DNA of 43,607 nt from Candidatus Krumholzibacteriota bacterium (lineage in GTDB: Bacteria > Krumholzibacteriota > Krumholzibacteriia > LZORAL124-64-63): positions 1 through 43,607 of the forward strand of contig JAJRZA010000084.1 in assembly GCA_024275485.1 (NCBI GenBank), in the 5' to 3' direction. The notes beneath the pieces were generated by a model that worked only from the letters and a program-made list of their open reading frames with translations, was not told where the DNA came from and searched no databases. This document shows, piece by piece, positions 36,600 through 43,607 of this stretch. Position numbers and translations under genes: made by a program. The first letter of the stretch is position 1. Each line of letters starts with the position of its first letter.

Positions 36600-37235
36600 A
36601 TGCTGAAACTGCTACCGCCGCGAATCCTGCTGCTCACCTTGTCGATTTTTCTTCTGAGCTCCATCCCCGTCATGGCCCAGGATTGCCCTGAACTGATCGA
36701 AGCCGATTGTGCCGGTGGCACGGCCTGGTTCGGTTTGCGACACGATGGTGCCAATGTGGGCCAGGGACAAACCGCCACCCTGATCTGTGACAGCACCGTT
36801 CTGGGCATTGATTTCATGTTCCAGGTGACCGGCAACCCCAACGGGGGAATCCCTTCCATGATTGCCGGTGATGAAATCCACGTTGCTCTTATCGATGCCG
36901 ATGGAAACATTCTGGCCACTGCCACGAACACCGTGCCTGCTGATGTTTTCAACGGGTGGCTGGAATTTTCATTCCCCGCTGGCATGGTAGTGCCTGCCGG
37001 CCTGTATCAGTTTTCAGCCTACACGACGGTTGAACGCAATTGTTCCTTCCACTTCGCTTATGGTGACGGTTCCGATTGCTACGATGGTGGCAATCGTGTG
37101 ACTTCCCTCAATGGTATTGATGGCCCCTGGTTCGGCAGCAGCAACAATGACGTGCCTTTCCGCCTGCACTTGACCAGTGGTTCAGTGGCCAACGAAATGC
37201 GTGCCTGGGATGCTGTAAAAGGGATGTATAGGTAA
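36600..37235 (+). CDS. Secreted protein of unknown function
   Basis: 211 residues; GGAGGA sits seven bases before ATG 36600. The signal peptide runs to about 26 (LLLTLSIFLLSSIPVMAQ). The mature part is a Gly/Asp-rich beta-sandwich-like sequence with six or more Cys (CPELIEADC, TLICDS, RNCSFHFAYGDGSDC), probably forming disulfides. A strand GWLEFSFPAGMVVPAGLYQFSAY recalls carbohydrate-binding or choice-of-anchor modules. It ends MRAWDAVKGMYR, a short aromatic/basic tail that might serve as an anchor or sorting tail; this is speculation. No family recognised. Confidence 0.7.
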   Translation: MLKLLPPRILLLTLSIFLLSSIPVMAQDCPELIEADCAGGTAWFGLRHDGANVGQGQTATLICDSTVLGIDFMFQVTGNPNGGIPSMIAGDEIHVALIDADGNILATATNTVPADVFNGWLEFSFPAGMVVPAGLYQFSAYTTVERNCSFHFAYGDGSDCYDGGNRVTSLNGIDGPWFGSSNNDVPFRLHLTSGSVANEMRAWDAVKGMYR

Positions 37236-37254
37236 AGGAATATTTCCCATTTAA

Positions 37255-37285
37255 GAACGGGCACCTCATAGTAAGGTGCCCGTTC
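37255..37285. terminator. Bidirectional hairpin terminator
   Basis: A perfect 12-bp stem GAACGGGCACCT / AGGTGCCCGTTC around a seven-base loop, between convergent genes. No strong T-run on either side. Confidence 0.65.
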
Positions 37286-37313
37286 AGGCTTGGGCGTTTC
37301 ATGCGGGGAACAG

Positions 37314-38057
37314 TTACCAGGCAGTGCTCATCCCGGCACTCAAAGCCTGCTCACCAAGGCCTGCCCACTCGGCAAACAATCCCACCTTACCCAGGCTGGT
37401 GGCCACTCCCAGGGCCAGTTGATAATGATGGACATCGGTGCCCACAACATCTTCCCCGTCCAACTCCCAGTTCACCGGACCACCAAATACACGAGCTGCC
37501 ACATACGGGAATATTTTTTCCTGAATGACCCAACCGAAACGGGCACCAAGGCGGGCATCTCCCGCGAAGTAACTGGTCTTGGCATCCGTGCCCGGGGCCA
37601 CTGTTTGTGACCATGATGCACCGAGAAAAAATGAAAGATCAACAGACGGAGTTTTTCCCTGACCTTCTGATGCCCGATACTCCACACCTGCGGCCACCAG
37701 TCCGCCAGGTTCAAAATCATGGGAAGCCTGGCCCTCGGGTTGCAAACCTCCATCCAACAATACCCCCGCAACCGCCCGAATTGCCCACTGCCTATTGATG
37801 AGCCAGGCCCCGGAAAGGGAGATCGTGGTCATTTCAAGATCGACTTCCCGGCCACCATCGAAGCGAATGGTAGATTTCATGGAGCCAAAACCGAGGCCCA
37901 GTTGATATTGGTTTCGGTGAGAGATTGAGCCGTAACATTGTGCAGGCGGACCGCCTGGTGAAGGAACACCTCAGGCGAAGGCTTGCCCAATGGAAACGAA
38001 TCCCAGTGTCAAAGTGATGGCCATGGAAAATAGGGTTTGTCGAGTGAATATATGCAT
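37314..38057 (-). pseudogene. Outer-membrane beta-barrel gene with in-frame TGA after the signal peptide
   Basis: The reading frame starts at ATG 38057 (AAAGG upstream) with a good signal peptide (LFSMAITLTLGFVSIGQAFA), stops at TGA 37973-37971 (codon 29) exactly at the expected cleavage site, and then stays open in the same frame to 37314. The continuation (YQLGLGFGSMKSTIRFDGG, FSLSGAW-type strands, FFLGASWSQ) is a barrel of about 219 residues ending GMSTAW. Starting inside at ATG 37880 would give a 188-residue product without export signal, so the full frame must be the gene. A hairpin AGGCG-GTC-CGCCT follows the TGA with its loop G 20 bases downstream, much like the one in the DUF3179 gene, but no conserved Cys is known at this site. 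A simple nonsense change is the likelier reading. Confidence 0.6.
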
Positions 38058-38255
38058 AATGGAGCCTTTGGGTTGGTGGATTGACATACTGCAAGTGACT
38101 AATTGACCGGCGATTCCCCCTGGGGTGATGTATTTTGAAAACACCTTACCAAAAAATAGCCATGATTGGTACTAGTTGCTTGAAGGTAGCAATGACTACG
38201 CACTATCACAACACTCCCTGTCGAATGATTTCCAGCAATGCTTCCACCGTCTGGC

Positions 38256-39479
38256 CTACCGTTTCTCTTGCGAAACAACCACACCTTCAACAACGACCCC
38301 GACACAATGCGATGAGTATTCAAACGGATCCCCATCATACAAAGCCAAATCCCCATCCTTTCCCTTCACCAGCGATCCGACCCTCTCGTCAATGCCGAGA
38401 ATCCTTGCCGGATCAATGGTCACCGCCGCCAGTGCGTCGTCGAAGCTCAAACCATGGGCACTGGCAATGGCCGCCTCAAACAAAACCACACGCACTTTGG
38501 GCACATAGGCTTCGTACCCACTCTGAATTCCAAATGGAATCCCCGCTTCGCGCAACAAAGCGGCTGTTTCCATGCTGGCATTTTCAGTTTCCAAGAAGGC
38601 CCTCATCATGGTCGGATGCAACAAAACCGGAACACCAGCTTCTTTGATGATCGGCAGGATCTGGTGGGCTTCGGCTGCACCATCGAGCCAAAGACGGAGA
38701 CCGAATTCGTCGGCCAAACGCAGGGCATTGATCATGTCCCGTGTGCGATGGGCGGTGACCATCAGGGCCAGATCGCCCTCCAAAACCCGCACCATGGTTT
38801 CCAGATGCAGATCGTGGGCAGGAGCCGGAGTATCGTCGTCGTTTTCCGAACGACGCAGTTTGTCGCGGTACTCCTGTGCCTTGATCAGTTCCTGACGCAG
38901 CAGGGCAATGGTTTTGGCACGGGTGGTGAACTGTTTGCTTTGCCCCCCGAAAGCCCCCGGGGGTGTCAGGGTGACGGCCAGGGCAGTGGCATCGTCAACA
39001 ACGGCATCATCAATGGTTGTGCCTCGGGTTTTGACGATCATGGTCTGGCCCGAAACCGGCGCACCGGGGGAGTGACCCGTGTGCACGGTTGTCACGCCGA
39101 ATGAACGCACCCAGGCAATGAGGGCTTCCTGGGGGTTGTAGGCGTCAATGGCCCGGAGTTCCGGCTGGATGGGGGCGGACTCATCAAGATGATCCTGATC
39201 ATGGGGAATGTTGTAGATGCCCGTCAACCCTAGGGTGCTGTGGATATCCACCAGGCCCGGGGTGACCACTGCTGCCTCCAGCACCTCAAATCCGTCCGGA
39301 ATTCTCACCTGACTTGCCGGGCCGATTTCCTTGATTATTCCGTCTTTGATGACCACAACACCATCAGTGATCGATGCTCCGTCCATGGTGTGAATGATAC
39401 CGCCGCGCACTGCAATCTGGGCCTCGGCCAGGGAGAAATTTGAAAGGAGAAGGCCAAGAAGAATCAGAAGCTTCTTCAT
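38256..39479 (-). CDS. Secreted amidohydrolase-like protein lacking metal ligands
   Basis: 407 residues; ATG 39479 overlaps the stop of the upstream amidohydrolase gene (four bases). Signal peptide MKKLLILLGLLLSNFSLAEA. It has the amidohydrolase layout: a beta-sandwich start (GGIIHTMDGASITDGVVVIKDG), a barrel, and an end with KGKDGDLALYDGDPFE. The metal ligands seem lost: the HxH site reads IHST, the HTHR of its partner is TAHR, LHHLSEG is LWLDGAAEA and YHTDD is IQSGY. It is thus likely a catalytically dead subunit paired with the active neighbour, a tandem arrangement also seen in other bacteria. Substrate unknown. Confidence 0.8.
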   Translation of the reverse strand: MKKLLILLGLLLSNFSLAEAQIAVRGGIIHTMDGASITDGVVVIKDGIIKEIGPASQVRIPDGFEVLEAAVVTPGLVDIHSTLGLTGIYNIPHDQDHLDESAPIQPELRAIDAYNPQEALIAWVRSFGVTTVHTGHSPGAPVSGQTMIVKTRGTTIDDAVVDDATALAVTLTPPGAFGGQSKQFTTRAKTIALLRQELIKAQEYRDKLRRSENDDDTPAPAHDLHLETMVRVLEGDLALMVTAHRTRDMINALRLADEFGLRLWLDGAAEAHQILPIIKEAGVPVLLHPTMMRAFLETENASMETAALLREAGIPFGIQSGYEAYVPKVRVVLFEAAIASAHGLSFDDALAAVTIDPARILGIDERVGSLVKGKDGDLALYDGDPFEYSSHCVGVVVEGVVVSQEKR

Positions 39480-40825
39480 GACTCACCTCCATTTTCATAA
39501 CAGCACAGGAACGGCTCCATGTCCTTGCCCGCACCCTGGCCGCCTTCAGCATGCAGGCGATCTTCGGGATCGGTGATATCGAACACCTTTTTGCCTTCCA
39601 CCCAGGTTTGTTGCACACGAGTGTAAACACTCAGGGGATCGCCGTTGAGAATGATGAAGTCCGCGTCTTTGCCTTGGGTCAGACTTCCTGTGCGATGGTC
39701 CAGATCCAGCATGATGGCCCCATTGATGGTGACTGATTTCAGGGCCGTTTCGCGGTCCAGGCCACCACGCACTCCCAAGGCGGCCGAGCGCAGGAAGAGG
39801 CGGCTGTCGGTGATCCAGTCGTCGGTGTGATAGGCTACCAAGGCGCCGGCTTCGGCCAGAACAGCTCCGGTTTCGAAACGCAATTCCACCGCTTCAAGCT
39901 TGCCGCCGGGGCTGTCGATGGTGATGATGCTGCATCCGGCGCCGGAGGCGGCAATCTGATCGGCCACCTTCCAGCCTTCGCTCAGGTGGTGCAAAATGAC
40001 CTTGAAACCAAACTCATCCTTGAGCCGCAAGACCGTCATGATGTCGTCGGCACGATGGGTATGGTGGTGCACGACGCGCTGGCCGGCCATCACCTCGACC
40101 AGGATTTCCAGGTCCAGATCGCGGGGGGGGAATTTGGCGGCATCACCATCGGCAGCTTCGATTTTGGCCGCGTATTCCTGGGCCTGGATGAACTTTTCCC
40201 GCACCAGAAAGGCGGCTTTGGCCCGGGTACCGGGGAAGGGGGCCGCACGCTGGCTGTTGGTGCCGTTGGCCATCTTCAAGCCGCCCAGCACACGAAGGCC
40301 GCCGTAGCCGTCATCGATGGTGTAGGCCAGGCCTTCGGGAGTAAAAATTTGAGTGCCCGGCCCGGTGCGGCGCATTTTCAGGTAGATGGTTTGTCCGCTG
40401 CTGAGAAACCCGCTGCCGGGCATCACGTTCAAGGTTGTCAGACCACCGGCTACGGCGCGACGGTACCCGGCATCAAAAACATTGAGGCCGTCCATGATGC
40501 GAACACCAGGCTGGATCGGGCCACTTTGGTCAGCCGCCTGGAATCCACCAAGGTGGCTGTGGGTGTCGACCAGGCCCGGCATGATGAACTGGCCCTGGAC
40601 GTCGAAAATCGTGGCACCCCTGGGCACTTTGATCTCGTTTTGGGGGCCGATGCCGGTGATGACTCCATCTTCAACGACGAGGGTTCCGCTGGGAATCTCA
40701 GGGCCATCAATGGGAATGAGGTGGGCTCCGACGAAGGCCGTTGTTTCCGCCACGGCAGGAATGGCGATGAAAACTGTACACAGCAAGACAAAGAAAAGCC
40801 GTGGCGAATTGTGCATTGTTGGCAT
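39476..40825 (-). CDS. Secreted metal-dependent amidohydrolase
   Basis: 449 residues. Signal peptide to about 26. The imidazolonepropionase/dihydroorotase-like amidohydrolase fold has DTHSHLGG as first metal site, HHHTHRADD and LHHLSEG with further His ligands, and YHTDDW with the Asp region. It ends with LTQGKDADFIILNGDPL. All the metal ligands that its downstream partner has lost are present here. It probably hydrolyses a cyclic amide, peptide or similar in the periplasm. ATG 40825 lies one base after GGAGG; the second in-frame ATG at 40816 has better spacing (ten bases) and may be the true start. Confidence 0.88.
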   Translation of the reverse strand: MPTMHNSPRLFFVLLCTVFIAIPAVAETTAFVGAHLIPIDGPEIPSGTLVVEDGVITGIGPQNEIKVPRGATIFDVQGQFIMPGLVDTHSHLGGFQAADQSGPIQPGVRIMDGLNVFDAGYRRAVAGGLTTLNVMPGSGFLSSGQTIYLKMRRTGPGTQIFTPEGLAYTIDDGYGGLRVLGGLKMANGTNSQRAAPFPGTRAKAAFLVREKFIQAQEYAAKIEAADGDAAKFPPRDLDLEILVEVMAGQRVVHHHTHRADDIMTVLRLKDEFGFKVILHHLSEGWKVADQIAASGAGCSIITIDSPGGKLEAVELRFETGAVLAEAGALVAYHTDDWITDSRLFLRSAALGVRGGLDRETALKSVTINGAIMLDLDHRTGSLTQGKDADFIILNGDPLSVYTRVQQTWVEGKKVFDITDPEDRLHAEGGQGAGKDMEPFLCCYENGGES

Positions 40826-41084
40826 GCCTCCGGGGGATTGCTAAAAAGGACGGTGAAACAACAATCTAACTGAAAATGGGATTCATTGCCATAGGGCTTC
40901 TTAAAATTGAGAACTCGAAATCCTTGGATCGGCAGTTCACCAGCAAAAATCCCCTCCTGAATTTGCACAATTTACCTTTATAGGATATCTTTCATCTTGA
41001 TTAAACCCATTTTCCAGCCTGGAAACATTTTCAGTAGAACAACCGATATGCTAGGATTTGGGGGTGCACAAATGTCAGTGAAAC

Positions 41085-41100
41085 TGGTGCTATGCTTGCA
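41085..41100 (+). promoter_or_regulatory. Possible sigma-54 promoter for hpd
   Basis: TGGTGCTATGCTTGCA has exact GG-to-GC spacing and a perfect TTGCA; the -24 part has TGG and C6 but deviates at C4, A5 and G7. The start site would be near 41111, leaving only about 11 bases of leader with the ribosome binding site GAGGAA. Confidence 0.4.
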
Positions 41101-41121
41101 ACTTTTTCCGAGGAATAAAAG

Positions 41122-42204
41122 ATGGCAGACCTCTTCGAAAACCCAATGGGTTTGTGCGGATTCGAGTTTGTAGAGTTCACGGCCCCTGAACGGGGTATCC
41201 TGGAACCGGTATTCAAAACCCTGGGTTTCGCTCACATTGGCCGCCACCGATCCAAGGATGTCGATCTCTGGCGTCAGGGCGGCATCAACATGATCATCAA
41301 TTACGAACCCGGTTCTGCAGCAGCCTACTTTGCCGCCGAGCATGGCCCTTCGGCCTGTGGCATGGCCTTTCGGGTGAAGGATTCGGCCAAGGCGTATGCC
41401 CATGCACTCAAACAAGGTGCGCAACCGGTGGTCCAGGAACCAGGCATGATGGAATTGCGCTTGCCTGCCATTCGTGGCATCGGCGGCTCAACCGTCTATC
41501 TGATAGATCGTTTTGAGGACGGCAACTCTATCTACGACATCGATTTCGAGTACCTTGAAGGGGTGGATATCCATCCGGCAGGGGCAGGGTTCGACATCAT
41601 CGACCACCTTACCCACAATGTCTACAAGGGCAGGATGAACTACTGGGCCGAATACTACGAAAAGATTTTCAATTTTCGCGAAATTCGCTTCTTCGACATC
41701 AAAGGCGAATATACGGGGTTGCTGTCCAGGGCTTTGACTGCCCCCGACGGCCTGATTCGTATACCCCTGAACGAGGAAAAGGGCGACCAGATCGGACAGA
41801 TCGAAGAATACCTGCGCGAATACAAGGGTGAAGGCATTCAACACGTCGCTTTCATCTGTGACGATTTGATCTCCTGCTGGCAGAATTTGAAGGACCTCGG
41901 TGTGCCGTTTCTGACCGCACCTCCGGAAACCTACTATGAAATGCTTGAAGAGCGTTTGCCGGGTCATGGTGAACCCACAGGGGAGTTGCAAAAACGCGGG
42001 ATCCTGCTGGACGGCTCCAGCGAGGATGGCCATGCGCGCCTTTTGTTGCAGATTTTCTCTCAGAAAATGATCGGCCCGATCTTTTTTGAGTTCATCCAGC
42101 GCAAGGGTGACGAGGGCTTTGGCGAGGGCAACTTCAAGGCCCTGTTCAAATCGATGGAACGTGACCAGATACGCCGTGGCGTTATCGAAACCGAAGAAAG
42201 CTAG
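41122..42204 (+). CDS. hpd: 4-hydroxyphenylpyruvate dioxygenase
   Basis: 360 residues, the normal bacterial length. Converts 4-hydroxyphenylpyruvate to homogentisate in tyrosine catabolism using Fe(II) and O2. Two VOC repeats; the iron ligands are His162 in DHLTHNV, His241 in GIQHVAF and Glu323 in [10 protein letters not shown], matching H161/H240/E322 of the Pseudomonas enzyme. The C-terminal motif [11 protein letters not shown] is intact. GAGGAA precedes ATG 41122. The next gene, nine bases on, encodes a VOC protein. No homogentisate dioxygenase or fumarylacetoacetase is in the window, so homogentisate may go on elsewhere or serve as a quinone or pigment precursor. Confidence 0.95.
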   Translation: MADLFENPMGLCGFEFVEFTAPERGILEPVFKTLGFAHIGRHRSKDVDLWRQGGINMIINYEPGSAAAYFAAEHGPSACGMAFRVKDSAKAYAHALKQGAQPVVQEPGMMELRLPAIRGIGGSTVYLIDRFEDGNSIYDIDFEYLEGVDIHPAGAGFDIIDHLTHNVYKGRMNYWAEYYEKIFNFREIRFFDIKGEYTGLLSRALTAPDGLIRIPLNEEKGDQIGQIEEYLREYKGEGIQHVAFICDDLISCWQNLKDLGVPFLTAPPETYYEMLEERLPGHGEPTGELQKRGILLDGSSEDGHARLLLQIFSQKMIGPIFFEFIQRKGDEGFGEGNFKALFKSMERDQIRRGVIETEES

Positions 42205-42213
42205 GGGCCCACC

Positions 42214-42747
42214 ATGGCTGTTGAATTGCAACGCATTCACCACGTAGCCTACCGCTGCCGCGATGCCAAGGAAACGGTGGAGTTTTACCAGCGGGTCTTG
42301 AAAATGGACTTCGTGCTGTCCATCGCCGAAGACCAGGTGCCATCCACCAAGGAACCCGATCCGTATATGCACGTTTTCATGGATGCGGGCGGGGGAAATA
42401 TCCTGGCCTTTTTCGAGTTGCCCAATTCGCCCGAGATGGGCCGCGACGAGAACACCCCCATCTGGGTGCAGCATATCGCTTTTGAAGTGAAGGACATGGA
42501 GACGCTGTTGGAGGCCAAGGAATTGGCGGAAGCCGAGGGTTTGGATGTGTTGGGGCCCACCAATCACGGCATTTTCAAGTCCATTTATTTCTTTGACCCC
42601 AACGGCCACCGACTCGAACTGGTCGCCAACACCCGTACTCCAGAGCAGATGGCGGAGCTGCACAAGGTGGCGCCGAAAATGCTGGATGAGTGGAGCCGGA
42701 CCAAGAAGGCTCCGCGCCATGCGGCCTGGTTACACGAATTGGACTGA
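42214..42747 (+). CDS. VOC-superfamily (glyoxalase-like) protein
   Basis: 177 residues. One complete VOC fold: IHHVAYRCRDAKETVEFYQRVL, ILAFFELP, WVQHIAFEVKDM and the closing FFDPNGHRLELVA. Likely metal ligands are His in IHHVAY, Glu in FFELP, His in VQHIAF and Glu in RLELV, so it may be a metal-dependent dioxygenase, lyase or isomerase. It is co-transcribed with hpd, suggesting a role in aromatic or tyrosine-derived metabolism. Reaction unknown. Confidence 0.85.
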   Translation: MAVELQRIHHVAYRCRDAKETVEFYQRVLKMDFVLSIAEDQVPSTKEPDPYMHVFMDAGGGNILAFFELPNSPEMGRDENTPIWVQHIAFEVKDMETLLEAKELAEAEGLDVLGPTNHGIFKSIYFFDPNGHRLELVANTRTPEQMAELHKVAPKMLDEWSRTKKAPRHAAWLHELD

Positions 42748-42972
42748 TGGCTGATCGAACCTGCCATCTCGTTGGTGGACGATGCCGGGCATCAAAATTC
42801 AACTGGATAATATTGCCCATTTTCCTATTATTCGGTTCTATCAGGAATGGGAAAGGCTGGTCTTTTCGGGTGGGCAGGGCTTTGGTGCGCACATCGTCTT
42901 ATTGCTCCCGGACTTTGCGATTTTTTCCCGATACACTCATTCCAGGGGTCCAATTAGACAAGGGGAATCACC

Positions 42973-43401
42973 TTGAAAAAACTACTGATGGTTGTTGCGA
43001 TCCTAATGTTGTGTACGACATTTGCATCTGCTCAGGAATTAGGGGCAAGGTTTGGTGACGTTTCCGGTGGAGACGTTGCTCTTGATGCCATTTTCTCACT
43101 CGGGAAGTATTCAAGAACACACGCTGATTTATCGTTTGGCGATGGAGTCGGAATTGATCTGCTCTGGGATTTCATATACAAGCCATTAGGTGAAGAAGCG
43201 TTGAACTGGTATGCCGGTGTCGGACCATACGCGATCTTCGACGATCCGTTTTCACTTGGGATTGTTGGTGAAATTGGTTTGGAATACCGATTCAGTTTCC
43301 CAATTTCAGTGAGTGCGGACTGGAGACCTGCCTTCAGAATAGTGGAAAAAACGGAATTTAGTACCGGTGGTTTTGGTTTGAATGTCCGCTATATATTCTA
43401 A
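42973..43401 (+). CDS. Small outer-membrane beta-barrel protein
   Basis: 142 residues from TTG 42973; AGGGGAA lies before it at good spacing, and the signal peptide (KKLLMVVAILMLCTTFASA) fits this start. The mature part has strands with Gly and aromatic residues (HADLSFGDGVGIDLLWDF, NWYAGVGPYAIF) and ends GLNVRYIF with terminal Phe. It is in the size range of an OmpX-like eight-strand barrel. It is preceded by 225 bases without a gene, which contain a small hairpin GATGC/GCATC near 42781. Confidence 0.7.
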   Translation: MKKLLMVVAILMLCTTFASAQELGARFGDVSGGDVALDAIFSLGKYSRTHADLSFGDGVGIDLLWDFIYKPLGEEALNWYAGVGPYAIFDDPFSLGIVGEIGLEYRFSFPISVSADWRPAFRIVEKTEFSTGGFGLNVRYIF

Positions 43402-43468
43402 TAGTTGTGCCCCCGAAAATGTTTCTCCCTTCTATCGTTGGTGTGTTCCCCAGCCATCCATTAACTCC

Positions 43469-43607
43469 CTACCGTGCGTAACTCAACTCATGTTCACAGT
43501 TCCTCTCCAATGCCCGGGTCTTGACCTTGCCATCGTAGTATTCCGACCAACGTTCCGGTAACTCAATGTGATCACGAAAGATCCGCTCCGAAAAAATATC
43601 ATCAAAC
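43469..43607 (-). CDS. C-terminal end of a gene running off the right edge
   Basis: 46 codons are open on the minus strand from the window edge to TAG 43469-43471. The fragment has HIELPERWSEYYDGKVKTRA and ends CEHELSYAR. Composition looks coding. I do not recognise the family; a transposase-like or enzyme tail cannot be told apart. Confidence 0.4.
   Translation of the reverse strand, partial: FDDIFSERIFRDHIELPERWSEYYDGKVKTRALERNCEHELSYAR

Noticed and set aside
29713-38057. Genome-wide reassignment of TGA to an amino acid
   Set aside because: TGA ends many genes here at tight ATGA or TGATG overlaps (for example 4923, 9674, 11807, 20793, 35302, 36210), so it must be a working stop codon.

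Overview
The window looks like a chromosomal stretch of a free-living Gram-negative bacterium outside the well-studied lineages. It encodes many signal-peptide-bearing beta-barrel proteins, an Omp85-type protein, a TonB-dependent receptor, a MipA/OmpV-type protein and lipoproteins. It also encodes two sigma-54-dependent response regulators and a periplasmic nitrate reductase in an order best known from Epsilonproteobacteria. Base composition is moderately GC-rich throughout and codes mostly in tight ATGA/TGATG-coupled operons. The taxon cannot be fixed from sequence reading alone; an FCB-like or candidate phylum is my guess.

Left part (1-6.4 kb): the right end of a group II intron (domains V and VI) enters from the left edge. 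A minus-strand operon follows: a histidine kinase with a His-rich external loop, a small secreted NTF2-like protein and a sigma-54 response regulator. A tandem palindromic operator sits ahead of it. Then comes a pseudouridine synthase that is normally one polypeptide but is here split into two ATGA-coupled genes, followed by small membrane proteins.

Centre-left (6.4-14.8 kb): an alpha/beta hydrolase, a beta-barrel protein, and an operon Omp85 - DUF4390 - NtrY-like kinase - NtrX-like regulator - beta-barrel. The kinase gene is interrupted by one in-frame TAA. A minus-strand lipoprotein gene faces this operon.

Centre (14.8-29.4 kb): two divergent -24/-12 (sigma-54) promoter matches lie between the lipoprotein gene and a TonB-dependent receptor operon. 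The receptor is followed by a lipoprotein and two DUF3857/transglutaminase-fold proteins, one with an intact Cys-His-Asp triad and one that has lost the Cys. A MipA/OmpV-like protein, a DEAD-box RNA helicase and a large secreted M14 metallocarboxypeptidase-like protein follow.

Right part (29.4-43.6 kb): a DUF3179 gene has an in-frame TGA exactly where the family has the first Cys of its CPLC motif, with a SECIS-like hairpin just downstream. It is most simply read as a selenoprotein gene. Next is napAGHBFD with an FNR-type box upstream, then a secreted protein and a beta-barrel gene that carries another in-frame TGA right after its signal peptide. A pair of secreted amidohydrolases follows (one intact, one apparently dead), then 4-hydroxyphenylpyruvate dioxygenase with a VOC partner under a possible sigma-54 promoter, a small beta-barrel gene and a truncated gene at the edge. 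The most notable item is the candidate DUF3179 selenoprotein.
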